45,590 nt of DNA from Candidatus Sumerlaeia bacterium (GTDB taxonomy: Bacteria > Sumerlaeota > Sumerlaeia > SLMS01 > JAHLLQ01): the NCBI GenBank assembly GCA_019634695.1, contig JAHCAW010000033.1, forward strand, positions 1-45,590, read 5' to 3'. The translations under genes and the position numbers were made by a program. Below, piece by piece: positions 35,847-44,093 of this stretch (the stretch's first letter is position 1; the number at the start of each line of letters is the position of its first letter). Below the pieces are notes generated by a model. It ran no database searches and was not told where the DNA came from. It was given only the letters and a program-made list of their open reading frames with translations.

Positions 35847-36404
35847 TCAGCCGCCCAACGAACTCAGGATCTGGTCCGTCGTCGGCATGCCGCGTTCGGC
35901 GAAGACGATCGTGCCGGACTTGTCGATCGCGTACACGGTGCGAATCGGCATCCCGCCCGTTCCTCGGCACCCGTAGTCGCGCACCAGGTTCCCCGCCGTG
36001 TCGGCCAGCAACGGGAAGGGGAACTCGTGCTGGCTGGAGAACTTGCGGTGCGCCTCGGCATCGGCCGGGTTCACGCCGAAGACGACCGCGTCGATCTTCT
36101 GGTAGCGCTCGAAGTCGTCGCGGGCAGCGCACAGTTGCCGTGTGCAACCGGGCGTGTTGTTGACCGGATAGAAGATCAGGACCACGTTGTTCTTACCGCG
36201 ATAGTCGGCAAGGCGAACGGTGCGCCCGAACTCGTCCTGCACCTCGAAGGCGGGGGCCTTGTCGCCGACCTCGAGGATCTGGGACGGGTCGCGGGGCTCG
36301 CCGCTGGGGGCCAAGGACCCCTCGCCCGGGGGAGCGGTGGCAACACAGGCGGCCAGAACGCCGGCGGCAGCGGCCGAAATCAGGGATGCGGACTTGCGGA
36401 GCAT
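35847..36404 (-). CDS. Lipoprotein peroxiredoxin (BCP/AhpC-TSA type)
   Basis: The 185-residue protein reduces peroxides through a peroxidatic cysteine. A lipoprotein signal (ISAAAAGVLAAC, lipobox Cys20) precedes a thioredoxin-fold domain beginning LEVGDKAPAFEVQDEFG. The active-site loop is YPVNNTPGCTRQLCAARDDF, with C87 peroxidatic and C92 as resolving residue (CX4C, as in the bacterioferritin-comigratory branch). FPFPLLADTAGNLVRDYGC and VYAIDKSGTIVFAERG complete the fold. Most family members are cytoplasmic, so the envelope location is somewhat unusual. The ATG at 36404 has CAGGAG ten bases upstream. rtcB lies 62 bp upstream on the same strand and may be cotranscribed. Confidence 0.93.
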   Translation of the reverse strand: MLRKSASLISAAAAGVLAACVATAPPGEGSLAPSGEPRDPSQILEVGDKAPAFEVQDEFGRTVRLADYRGKNNVVLIFYPVNNTPGCTRQLCAARDDFERYQKIDAVVFGVNPADAEAHRKFSSQHEFPFPLLADTAGNLVRDYGCRGTGGMPIRTVYAIDKSGTIVFAERGMPTTDQILSSLGG

Positions 36405-36466
36405 GGGAGGGAAACTCCTGAGAGAATAGCAGCAGCACACACCTTGCAAGAAGTCCGCCAACCGCG

Positions 36467-37879
36467 TCAATCCTCGGCCGTCCCGTCGTCGGCCATTCGG
36501 ACAATCCGGGGCTGGAACTCGGCGACGATCTCGACCAGGTCCCGCTGGGCGGCCATGACTTCCCGGATCGGCTTGTAGGCCATCGGCGCCTCGTCGATCC
36601 CGGCCGAGATCAGCTCGACCCGCCGCTCGCGCAGCAACCGCTTCAGGTCTGCCATGGCCAGCGACTTGCGGGCCGCCGTCCGGCTCATGGCCCGTCCGGC
36701 CCCGTGTGCCGCCGAGTTTAGGCTCGCGGGCTCCCCCTTGCCACGCACCACGAAACCCGGGTCCGCCATCGAGCCCGGAATCACCCCGAGCGCCCCGACA
36801 CCCGCCGGAGTCGCCCCTTTGCGGTGCACCACCACCTCTTCGCCCCCGTGCTCCTCCATCCACGCAAAGTTGTGGTGGTTCTCGACCACGGCAAGCGGCT
36901 CGAGCCCCGCCGCCGCCACGACGTGCCGGTGGATCAGTTCATGGTTTGCCGCCGCGTAGAGCCCCGCCAGCGTCATCGCGTTCCAGTACCCCTCCCCCGC
37001 CTCGGTGGCGAGGTCCAGCCACGCCAGACGCTTGGCCGCCGGCTCCAGCGGCGTTTGCTCCATCGCGGCCTTGGTGTAGAACTGGGCGATCTGCGCGCCG
37101 AAACCCCGCGAGCCCGAATGCGAGAGCAACGCGACATAGCGCCCCGCCGGCAGCCCAAGGTCGGCCTGCGGCAGGTCCAGCTCGCCCCACTCGACGAAGT
37201 GATTCCCCGAGCCCGACGTGCCAAGCTGGCTCCATGCCTTGTCCTTCAGGCCCTGGACCACCGGATGCACGCGGTCCCACAGGGGATCGTCCATCATGGC
37301 GTGCTCCCTCCGCTGACGGTGCTGAAAGCAGGCCCCCGCGCCGAAGCGCGTCTCCGCGATCAACGCCTTGCGCAACGTCTCACGCGCCTCTTCCAGCCCT
37401 GCCGCCGGCAGGTCCACGACCGTCAGGCGCATGCGGCAGGCGATGTCCACCCCCACGCCGTAAGGGATCACCGCGCCCCGGGTGGCCAAGACACCGCCGA
37501 TGGGCAGTCCGTATCCGACGTGCCCGTCGGGCATCTGCGCCGCGGCGACCGCCACCGGCAGGCGGCAGGCGATCCGCATCTGGTCGAGCGTCGCGGCGTC
37601 CAGCGCCTCGCGCCCCCAAACGCGGAAGGGAATCGCGTGCTCGCGCAGAGTGGGCGTGGACGGCTGCTCGCGCTGGGCAATCAGCGCACGGGCAAGCGCC
37701 CCCCAGCGTTCGTGCCCGGCAAGCGCCGCCGGCGCCGCCCACAGCATTGCCAGGTCGCTGCGCAGCACCTCGCGCGCAATGCCGTCGGACTCCGCCTGCC
37801 GGGCAGCATCCAACGCTTCGCCCAGCAACGGGCCTCCCTTCCATCCCAACGCGATCAGGTCTTTTCCGGTGAAGCTCAT
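36467..37879 (-). CDS. rtcB: RNA-splicing ligase RtcB-family protein
   Basis: RtcB joins RNA 2',3'-cyclic phosphate or 3'-phosphate ends to 5'-OH ends using GTP and Mn. The 470-residue length is normal. Metal and catalytic residues are visible: MPDGHVGYGLPIGGV (116-130), C148 in VGVDIACRM, H227 in GSGNHFVEW, H254 in SHSGSRGFG, H335/H336 in VVENHHNFAW, and the guanylated histidine H392 in AAHGAGRAMSR. The DIACRM form, where E. coli has DIGCGM, marks a divergent subgroup whose exact substrate is less well known. No rtcA, RtcR or archease gene is adjacent. The ATG at 37879 follows GGAGAG. It is divergent from the PH-like membrane protein gene and upstream of the peroxiredoxin. Confidence 0.92.
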   Translation of the reverse strand: MSFTGKDLIALGWKGGPLLGEALDAARQAESDGIAREVLRSDLAMLWAAPAALAGHERWGALARALIAQREQPSTPTLREHAIPFRVWGREALDAATLDQMRIACRLPVAVAAAQMPDGHVGYGLPIGGVLATRGAVIPYGVGVDIACRMRLTVVDLPAAGLEEARETLRKALIAETRFGAGACFQHRQRREHAMMDDPLWDRVHPVVQGLKDKAWSQLGTSGSGNHFVEWGELDLPQADLGLPAGRYVALLSHSGSRGFGAQIAQFYTKAAMEQTPLEPAAKRLAWLDLATEAGEGYWNAMTLAGLYAAANHELIHRHVVAAAGLEPLAVVENHHNFAWMEEHGGEEVVVHRKGATPAGVGALGVIPGSMADPGFVVRGKGEPASLNSAAHGAGRAMSRTAARKSLAMADLKRLLRERRVELISAGIDEAPMAYKPIREVMAAQRDLVEIVAEFQPRIVRMADDGTAED

Positions 37880-38026
37880 GGTCGTCTCTCCAGAGGGGGA
37901 GCGATCCTCCACAAGCAGTCGCTGCTGTCAAGCCCGCCGGGGCATCGATCTTTGATTGCGGCGTCGCCCGCCGCCGGGCGCACCATGACTCTCGCATTGG
38001 GCAACCCGCATTTCGGATGCAGCACC

Positions 38027-38671
38027 ATGAGCCAGCAGGACTATCCGCACGGACCACCTCCGAACGCTTACCCGCCCCCGCAGTATCCCGGCTACGGTAG
38101 CCCCGTCTATCAGCAGCCTCCGCCCCCGCCGCCCACATCCGGTGGCGGCAGCAAGCTCCTGCTGATTCTCCTCGGGTCTATCCTCGGCATCTGCGTGTTG
38201 TGCTGTGTTGGTGGTGTCGCCGGAGTCTTCTACCTAGAGCAGCGGGGCCTCGAAACGGCAGTCGTTCCCGGCGCGCAGGTGAGCACCCACCACCTGTCGC
38301 AGTTGCGCTCGGCGGGCTTGCTCCAACCCGGCGAAGAGATTCTGCACTTCTACTCCCCGGCTATCGTGAACGTGGATGGCGGCGCCTACTTCGTGACCGA
38401 TCGCCATCTCGTGCTCTACAACAAGCAGTGGAGCAAACCCCGGCACATCATCACGTTCGACAAGATCACCAGCATCGAAGTTGACCGCAGCTCCAGCTTC
38501 TTCCTTGATTCGACGTTCGCGGTCCACTTGGAGGATGGAACGGTCCACACGTTCCCCGTCTCGGCCGAGGGTAACGGCGACATGCGGTTCCTGCGCGCAA
38601 TCGAGGAACGCGCCCCCAATCTCGAAAGCCCCACCGTGCGCGAAGATTCCATCGGTCGAGAATTCGAGTAG
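38027..38671 (+). CDS. Proline-rich membrane protein with PH-like domain
   Basis: The 214-residue protein opens with a Pro/Tyr/Gln-rich cytoplasmic tail (residues 1-43, GPPPNAYPPPQYPGYGSPVY). One transmembrane helix follows (LLLILLGSILGICVLCCVGG). The C-terminal domain looks like a bacterial pleckstrin-homology-like fold: PGEEILHFYSPAIVNVDGGA, then YFVTDRHLVLYNK, HIITFDKITSIEVDRSS, and DGTVHTFPV, closed by the helix DMRFLRAIEERAP. The start is the ATG at 38027; the upstream frame is an antisense shadow of rtcB. Function unknown; PH-like domains of this sort bind lipids or partners. ilvA follows after 28 bp on the same strand, although no functional link is apparent. Confidence 0.8.
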   Translation: MSQQDYPHGPPPNAYPPPQYPGYGSPVYQQPPPPPPTSGGGSKLLLILLGSILGICVLCCVGGVAGVFYLEQRGLETAVVPGAQVSTHHLSQLRSAGLLQPGEEILHFYSPAIVNVDGGAYFVTDRHLVLYNKQWSKPRHIITFDKITSIEVDRSSSFFLDSTFAVHLEDGTVHTFPVSAEGNGDMRFLRAIEERAPNLESPTVREDSIGREFE

Positions 38672-38699
38672 TCCCGTCGCACCCACGAAAGACATCACC

Positions 38700-40229
38700 A
38701 TGTCCCAGCCAGGCAACATCCCCGCCCGCCACGAGCGACTCTTCCGCGAGATCTTCCTCGCCCGACAGCGCGTCTACGCCGTCGGCAAGCCCACTCCGCT
38801 CGAGCGCCTCGAGTTGCCCGGTGTCGATGCACCGGTCTGGGTCAAGCGCGAGGACCTTTCGCCCATCCATGCCTACAAGTGGCGCGGCGCTTACAATCGG
38901 ATGGCGCAACTGACCGAAGACGAGCGGGCCCGCGGCGTCATCACGGCCTCTGCCGGCAACCATGCGCAGGGCATCGCGCTCAGCGCACGCTTCCTCGGCA
39001 TCTCCGCCCGCATCGTCATGCCGGTTTCGACGCCGCGCATGAAGCAGCGCGCCGTCCAGCGTCACGGCGGCGAGTACGTCGAAATCGTTCTGCACGGCGA
39101 CTCCTACGACGACGCCTCGGCGTGCGCGCTGCGCGAGGCACGCGAGAGCGGCCGCATCTCCGTGCCCGCCTACAACGACTGGGCGGTCATGGGGGGACAG
39201 GGCACGCTCGCCGACGAGGTTGTCATGTCGGGCAAGGGCCCGTTCGACGTGGCGTTCCTCCAGATCGGCGGGGGCGGCATGGCTGCCGGAGTCGCCTGCT
39301 GGCTGAAGAGCTATTGGCCGGGCATCCGCATCGTCGGCGTCGAGGGCGTCGACCAGGCCTCGATGGCCGCGGCCGTCCAGGCCGGCAAGCCCGTCACTCT
39401 GGAACACGTCGACGTCTTTTGCGACGGCACCGCGATCAAGCGTGTCGGCGACCTGACCTTCGAGCCCTGCCGCGACCTGATCGACGAGTTCATCACCGTC
39501 ACGAACGAGGAGGTCTGCGCCGCCATCCAGCAGTTCTGGGAGGCGAGCCGCTGTATCCCCGAGCCGGCCGGTGCGATGGGTCTCGCCGGCTTGCTCAAGC
39601 GCAAGGAATCCATCCGCGGCCAGCGCGCCCTCGTCGTCGTCTGTGGCGGCAACATGGACTTCGGACGGTTGGCCTGGATTGCCCGCCATGCCGGCATCGG
39701 CGCGGCGCGACGGCGCTACTATCGCTTCGAGATCGGCGAGGAGCCCGGCACGATGGTCAAGCTCCTCGAGACCGTGCTCGAGGGGATCAACATCATCGAG
39801 TTCCAGTACGGCAAGACCGACGCCCGGGTCGCCCGGCCGGTCATCGGCTTCGAGGCCTCGCCCATCGAGCTCGACCTCCTCGGCCGGCGCTTGCAGGAGT
39901 ACGGCGTCGCCCACGAGGACGTGACCTCAAAGGCCGACGTCGAGTTCCGCATCATCAAGTACGATCCGCACCTCTTCCGCCATCCATGGTTCGTGCAGTA
40001 CAACTTCCCCGAGCGCGCTGGCGCCCTGCACGACTTTCTGGTGCTCTTCAAGGACCGCGCGAATCTGTGCTACTTCAACTACGTGTTCACGGGTGAAGAG
40101 GTCGGCCGCGCGCTCATGGGAGTGGAGTTCCAGTCCGCCGACGACCGCGCCGCGTGCATCGCGTCGCTGCGCGAGTCGGGCCTGCGCTTCCAGGAAATCG
40201 GCGGCGAGGTTCTGGCCCGGATTCTCTGA
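38700..40229 (+). CDS. ilvA: Threonine ammonia-lyase (threonine dehydratase), biosynthetic type
   Basis: PLP enzyme that deaminates L-threonine to 2-oxobutanoate, the first committed step to isoleucine. The 509 residues match E. coli IlvA (514). The PLP lysine is K60 in SPIHAYKWRGAYNRMA. TASAGNHAQGIALSA and the phosphate-binding loop QIGGGGMAAGVA are typical. The C-terminal part (from about 345) has two ACT-like regulatory domains (YRFEIGEEPGTMVKLLETVL; and VQYNFPERAGALHDFLVLFK), which in family members bind isoleucine or valine, so allosteric feedback is likely. The ATG at 38700 gives a normal N-terminus. It converges with the acyltransferase gene, with three bases between the stops. No other ilv gene is near. 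Confidence 0.97.
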   Translation: MSQPGNIPARHERLFREIFLARQRVYAVGKPTPLERLELPGVDAPVWVKREDLSPIHAYKWRGAYNRMAQLTEDERARGVITASAGNHAQGIALSARFLGISARIVMPVSTPRMKQRAVQRHGGEYVEIVLHGDSYDDASACALREARESGRISVPAYNDWAVMGGQGTLADEVVMSGKGPFDVAFLQIGGGGMAAGVACWLKSYWPGIRIVGVEGVDQASMAAAVQAGKPVTLEHVDVFCDGTAIKRVGDLTFEPCRDLIDEFITVTNEEVCAAIQQFWEASRCIPEPAGAMGLAGLLKRKESIRGQRALVVVCGGNMDFGRLAWIARHAGIGAARRRYYRFEIGEEPGTMVKLLETVLEGINIIEFQYGKTDARVARPVIGFEASPIELDLLGRRLQEYGVAHEDVTSKADVEFRIIKYDPHLFRHPWFVQYNFPERAGALHDFLVLFKDRANLCYFNYVFTGEEVGRALMGVEFQSADDRAACIASLRESGLRFQEIGGEVLARIL

Positions 40230-40232
40230 AGT

Positions 40233-41036
40233 TCAGCCCGCCGCCTCGACGGTCGACGGGTTCTCGATGCCCAGCATCGTGACCACCCGTGCGTGCACTT
40301 CGCGTACTGCGCTCTTGCGGTTCGGCGCCAGCACAGGCTCGCCGAAGCACACCCGCACCCGCGCGCCACGCAGGCCCAGAAACCGCCACAGGTGCGGGCC
40401 GATCACGTGTTCCGGCCGCCAGTAGGCAACGTCCTCGATGATGTCCACGCCGGGTTGCTCGGTCGTCCACGTCAGCGCCACCGGCTGAATCGCCGCGCCG
40501 GCCTCGATCGCCGGCTGCACCAACGCCGAGCGAAACGGCAGCACACGGTCACCGCCCGTCGAGGTGCCTTCGAGGAAGATGCAGACGTTGCAGCCGTGCC
40601 CGAAAATCTCACCGAGCCGCTGCGAAGTCTCCGAAATCTCGCGCGAGGCGCTGCGCCGCACTACCGGAATGCGCAGGAAGCGCAGCAGCCCGCCAATCAC
40701 CGGCCACGCGTAGACTTCCGGCTTCGTCACGAATGTGCAGGGACAGGACGCCGCCATGGCGACGATGTCCGCATAGCCGAGATGGTTCGGCGCGAGCAGC
40801 ACGCCACGCGCCGGCGGTTCTCCCTCGACGGACAAACGGATGCCGAACACGACCGCCAGCCAGCGCCCCCACCGCTGCGTCCAGCGCCCCACCACCAGAT
40901 CGCGGTCGCGACGCGAACGCGTCAACGCGCAGGCCAACGCCGTGCCCGTCATGAGCACCGTCGTGACGACCACGAAGCCGATCAGGCGCAGGCAGGCGCG
41001 GATTGGATTGGACCGTGCGCGCGGGGAGGCGCTCAT
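40233..41036 (-). CDS. olsA: PlsC-type acyltransferase, probable OlsA
   Basis: The 267-residue membrane-associated acyltransferase of the LPLAT family has a transmembrane helix near the N-terminus (LIGFVVVTTVLMTGTALA), the catalytic HX4D motif NHLGYAD (H85, D90), and the motif FLEGTSTGG where most PlsC have FPEGTRS; the usual arginine is replaced by serine. VQPAIEAGAAIQPVAL and the C-terminal FGEPV region complete the domain. Because it follows an OlsB-like gene after three bases, it is likely the second enzyme of ornithine-lipid synthesis, acylating lyso-ornithine lipid, rather than (or besides) 1-acyl-glycerol-phosphate acylation. The ATG is at 41036. The assignment to OlsA rests on context; PlsC is the safe family name. 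Confidence 0.85.
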   Translation of the reverse strand: MSASPRARSNPIRACLRLIGFVVVTTVLMTGTALACALTRSRRDRDLVVGRWTQRWGRWLAVVFGIRLSVEGEPPARGVLLAPNHLGYADIVAMAASCPCTFVTKPEVYAWPVIGGLLRFLRIPVVRRSASREISETSQRLGEIFGHGCNVCIFLEGTSTGGDRVLPFRSALVQPAIEAGAAIQPVALTWTTEQPGVDIIEDVAYWRPEHVIGPHLWRFLGLRGARVRVCFGEPVLAPNRKSAVREVHARVVTMLGIENPSTVEAAG

Positions 41037-41039
41037 CGC

Positions 41040-41924
41040 TCAGAGCCCCAGCAGCCGGGTGAGCGGCTGCGGCGTCATGCCGGTGAGCAGTGTCTTGATG
41101 TTGGCGCGCGTCGCGTCGAACAGAATCAGGAAGTCGACCGTGCGGAATTCGCGGTCGATGGCCGGTTCCGAGATCACCTTGACGCCGAGTCGCATGTAGG
41201 CGGCGAAGAGCTTGGGCAGTTTGATGGCCGGGCCAAGGTCGGGATCGAACTCGCGGGAGACCGGCCCGCAGGACATGGCAGGGCGGGCGGGGAGAAAGAG
41301 CGACTCGTGCAGGTAGCCGTTCGCGCGGATGGTCTTCAGCGCGCGCCATCCGTCGTCGGGATCCTGGCTCGTCAGCGAGCAGCAGCCGAACAGCCAGCGC
41401 TGGCGGTGATGCTGGCAGAATGCCCCGAGCCCGCGCCACAGCATGGCAAGCACGGCCACCGACCGGTGCTCGCGGGCAATACAGGCGCGGCCGCACTCGA
41501 CGATCTGATCGAAGTAGGGCTGCAAATCCGACAGGTCGTATTCTTGAGCGGAATACAAGCCGCCCCCGCTTGCCATCGCGTGCATGCCGGTCTGCAGACG
41601 GTATGTTCCGACGACCGCGCCACTCGAGCGGTCGAGCACTACCAGATGCGTCATCTGGTGGTCGAACTCATCGCGGTCCAGCCCGGTCATGTGGGAGGTG
41701 GGCAGGCCTTCGTTGAGCTCGAGGTTGAAGACCTCGTAGCGCAGGCGCAGGGCGAGTTCAATGCAGCGATCCGAGGCAGCAAAGCCGACGACGTAGCGGT
41801 CCGACTCCTCGCCGGGCAACGCCCACAGGTCCGTGTCGCGCGAGAGCGCGCTGAGGACCGACGGATCGGTCAACTCGCGAATGACAAGCGCGTCGGTGCC
41901 TGAGGCCAGCTTCAGGTTCGTCAT
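41040..41924 (-). CDS. olsB: OlsB-like GNAT N-acyltransferase
   Basis: The 294-residue protein matches the Acetyltransf_5 (OlsB/hemolysin-like) family. OlsB transfers a 3-hydroxyacyl chain from ACP to the amino group of ornithine, giving lyso-ornithine lipid. Conserved segments are ALRLRYEVFNLELNEGLP, DRDEFDHQMTHLVVLDRSS, GAVVGTYRLQTG, and the YDLSDLQPYFDQIVECGRAC segment with its EHRSVAVLAMLWRGLG helix. The ATG at 41924 overlaps the dedA stop (ATGA), and the acyltransferase follows after three bases: a tight operon. The alternative reading is another amino-acid-lipid or short acyl substrate within the same family; the ornithine acceptor is inferred from the OlsB-OlsA pairing. Confidence 0.83.
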   Translation of the reverse strand: MTNLKLASGTDALVIRELTDPSVLSALSRDTDLWALPGEESDRYVVGFAASDRCIELALRLRYEVFNLELNEGLPTSHMTGLDRDEFDHQMTHLVVLDRSSGAVVGTYRLQTGMHAMASGGGLYSAQEYDLSDLQPYFDQIVECGRACIAREHRSVAVLAMLWRGLGAFCQHHRQRWLFGCCSLTSQDPDDGWRALKTIRANGYLHESLFLPARPAMSCGPVSREFDPDLGPAIKLPKLFAAYMRLGVKVISEPAIDREFRTVDFLILFDATRANIKTLLTGMTPQPLTRLLGL

Positions 41925-42592
41925 GACAGACCTCGGTCGAGCGGGGGGATGACTTCTGGCGTCACGGGGAGCAGGAGAGGGTCCGGGGGTTCGGGAGCGG
42001 GAGTCGTGCGACTGAGCCGCAGCCACAGGCGACGCTGCTTGCGTGCCACCACGATCTGGCTGATCACAAAGGCCAGAATCGCCAGTGCGGCGACCGGCCA
42101 CTTCATGTCTCCCAGCAGAGGAAGCACCGCTTCCCCCAGCAGCGATGTCACGTAAAGAATCGCCAGAACCCACGGGACCACGGCCCCCACCGAGTAGAGC
42201 GTGAATCGCCAGAACGGCGCCTTCAGCATCCCCGCGATCAGATAGGTCGCCGTGCGCGAGCCCGGCACGAACCGTGAGACAATCACGGTGATCAGAAGGT
42301 TCTGCTTCATCCACACGGCCGGGCCGCGGAGCATCTCCTCCGACACCCAGCCCCAGGCAAGGCAACGCGCCCCCAGAAAGCGCCCGATGACATAGAGTCC
42401 CAGATCGCCTGCCAGAATGCCCACCATCAGGCCCCAGAGGGCCGTCTTGAAGTCCAGACTGCCGGCCGCCACAAGCAGCCCGCTGCCGACCGTTGCCGCG
42501 TCCTCGAGCACCAGCGTGCTGGCCGCCACAAGGATGCCTTGCAGCAAAGGCGAATCGCCCACGAGGAGCGCCTGTTCGGTCAACCAGTCCAT
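41921..42592 (-). CDS. DedA-family membrane protein
   Basis: The 223-residue integral membrane protein has the DedA/Tvp38 pattern: ILVAASTLVLEDAATVGSGL, GDLGLYVIGRFLG, and the conserved SRFVPGSRTATYLIAGML, in which the arginines are family-typical. Then come LYSVGAVVPWVLAILYV and a C-terminal helix followed by a basic tail. DedA proteins affect membrane composition, undecaprenyl-phosphate recycling or drug tolerance; the transported lipid is not known here. The ATG at 42592 has AGGAGG four bases upstream, which is decisive against the longer frame from 42664. It is the first gene of the operon with olsB and olsA, whose ATGA overlap suggests related membrane functions. Confidence 0.92.
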   Translation of the reverse strand: MDWLTEQALLVGDSPLLQGILVAASTLVLEDAATVGSGLLVAAGSLDFKTALWGLMVGILAGDLGLYVIGRFLGARCLAWGWVSEEMLRGPAVWMKQNLLITVIVSRFVPGSRTATYLIAGMLKAPFWRFTLYSVGAVVPWVLAILYVTSLLGEAVLPLLGDMKWPVAALAILAFVISQIVVARKQRRLWLRLSRTTPAPEPPDPLLLPVTPEVIPPLDRGLS

Positions 42593-42648
42593 GCGCCTCC
42601 TGCGCCCGCGCTCCCCACTATCAGAGCGCAACCGCACCGGAAGGGTTT

Positions 42649-42681
42649 GGCATGGGGCTCCCACCCTCGAAAACCCATGCC
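42649..42681 (-). terminator. Hairpin between the membrane-protein gene and dedA
   Basis: An 8-bp inverted repeat (GGCATGGG and CCCATGCC) with a 17-nt loop lies in the 186-bp gap between two minus-strand operons. There is no clear U-tract, so it is a weak terminator candidate. It could also be a structured leader of dedA. Confidence 0.35.
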
Positions 42682-42778
42682 TCGGGCCAATAGCTAAGCG
42701 ACACGCCGCCGTCCGCGTCTATGCGAATCTTGTCGCCGGGTGCCCAAATCGTTCGGGCCGCTTTACCCGTTCCGGCGG

Positions 42779-43651
42779 TCACATGTCCCACGGGCGCAGA
42801 ATATCGCGGAAAGTGCGCTCGTAGCGCGCCCGTTTCAGGCGGCGCTCTTCGGCGGCATCCTCCGCGGCCCGGATCGTCTTCCACGATGTCGGCGGCTGGG
42901 CATCGCCCGCCTCCGCATCGGTCGCCCCCTGCTCCTCCCGCTCCAGCACCACATCGTGCAGGCTGTTCGCCAACATCACCGGTGCCACCACTCCGTAGAG
43001 GATCAAGCCGACGAACTTCAATGCGACGCCAATCACCAGCAGCGCAGCCAAGAACACGAATGTCCCTAGGGTTGCGCCGGGATACTTCAACGTCAGCACG
43101 AATCCCCATCGAATCGCCGCCCGCGCGCTCATCCCCCGCCGCACCACCAGCGGCGCCCCGTGCATACCGATCAGCACCCCCAAGACCATCAGCCAGAACG
43201 CGACCCCGCCCAGCACCGTGGCGGGCAGCGCCAGCGACTCCGGCAGCAACCCGCCCGCGAAGTAGAACCAGACGTTGACCGCCAGCAGGGCCTCCAGCCC
43301 CACCAGCGCCAGCACGAACCGAAGCATCCCGCCCGCGTGCCGTCGCACCCCCCGGAAGAAGTCCCCCAGCGACGGGTCCTTCTCGGCCGAAGAGAGCGCG
43401 CCCACGTGGAACAGCCCGGCCCACGTGGGCACGGCGCACAGCCCGAACAACAGGAACGCGGCGACGAGTACGAACGGCGCCCGGATGCCCGGCGCCACCC
43501 CCTGGGCCGTCACCACGACCAGCAGCATACCGTAGTACCCAACCACCATCAGAAGGAGGAACAGCGCGAAGTTGAGCGCCAGCAACCGCCCCAGCAGGTC
43601 GTAACTATCCCAAAAAGCCTGCTTGAGCACCTGTCGCACCACGGCCGCCAC
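42779..43651 (-). CDS. Polytopic membrane protein of unknown function
   Basis: The 290-residue protein has about six to seven transmembrane helices, for example LNFALFLLLMVVGYYGMLLV, FVLVAAFLLFGLCAVPTWAG, ALVGLEALLAVNVWFYFAGG, VLGGVAFWLMVLGVLIGMHG and FVFLAALLVIGVALKFVGL. A charged cytoplasmic tail ends RYERTFRDILRPWDM. The segment SLGDFFRGVRRHAG recalls DUF624/YesL-type membrane proteins, but I cannot place it with confidence. The start is a GTG at 43651 (other GTGs follow four and five codons on); no strong ribosome site is seen. It lies 15 bp after mutT on the same strand, so it belongs to the RNase J-mutT operon. Confidence 0.72.
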   Translation of the reverse strand: MAAVVRQVLKQAFWDSYDLLGRLLALNFALFLLLMVVGYYGMLLVVVTAQGVAPGIRAPFVLVAAFLLFGLCAVPTWAGLFHVGALSSAEKDPSLGDFFRGVRRHAGGMLRFVLALVGLEALLAVNVWFYFAGGLLPESLALPATVLGGVAFWLMVLGVLIGMHGAPLVVRRGMSARAAIRWGFVLTLKYPGATLGTFVFLAALLVIGVALKFVGLILYGVVAPVMLANSLHDVVLEREEQGATDAEAGDAQPPTSWKTIRAAEDAAEERRLKRARYERTFRDILRPWDM

Positions 43652-43666
43652 CGGGAGTGCACGGGT

Positions 43667-44089
43667 TCACCCGCCCGCGACTCCCGCCCTCCTTTGAATC
43701 TCCCGGATCACGGGAAGGTCGGCCTCCAGCCAATCGTAGAGGCCCAACCGTTCGACCACCTCCCACGCCACGACATCCACGCCCACAGGACGCGCCTCGC
43801 CCGCTACGATGCGCGCCTCCATGAAGAGCAGCAGCACCGGCTCCATGCCCGGGTAGGTGTGGCTGACCATCTCGAAGACCGAACCGACCTCGACCTCGAC
43901 ATCCAGTTCCTCGCGGCACTCGCGGCGCAGTGCCGCGGCCGGGTGCTCGCCGACTTCCAGTTTGCCGCCCGGGAACTCCCACTTCCCCGCGCCCCACCCC
44001 CCCTCGGGGCGACGGCACAGTAGATACCGGCCCCGCTCGTCGCGGATAATGCCGGCGACGACCACCTTGTGCCGCGGTTCCTTCTGCAT
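43667..44089 (-). CDS. mutT: Nudix hydrolase, MutT-like
   Basis: Small cytoplasmic pyrophosphohydrolase; MutT removes 8-oxo-dGTP from the nucleotide pool. The 140-residue protein starts KVVVAGIIRDERGRYLLCRR. The Nudix box GX5EX7REUXEEXGU is complete in GKLEVGEHPAAALRRECREE, with the final glycine replaced by aspartate (LDVEV). GKWEFPGG just before the box and the short length are typical of MutT/CTP-pyrophosphohydrolase branches, so specificity for oxidised dGTP is likely but not certain. The ATG is at 44089. The RNase J gene ends four bases upstream, so the two are cotranscribed, an association of RNA decay and nucleotide housekeeping seen only by position here. Confidence 0.9.
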   Translation of the reverse strand: MQKEPRHKVVVAGIIRDERGRYLLCRRPEGGWGAGKWEFPGGKLEVGEHPAAALRRECREELDVEVEVGSVFEMVSHTYPGMEPVLLLFMEARIVAGEARPVGVDVVAWEVVERLGLYDWLEADLPVIREIQRRAGVAGG

Positions 44090-44093
44090 CGGG

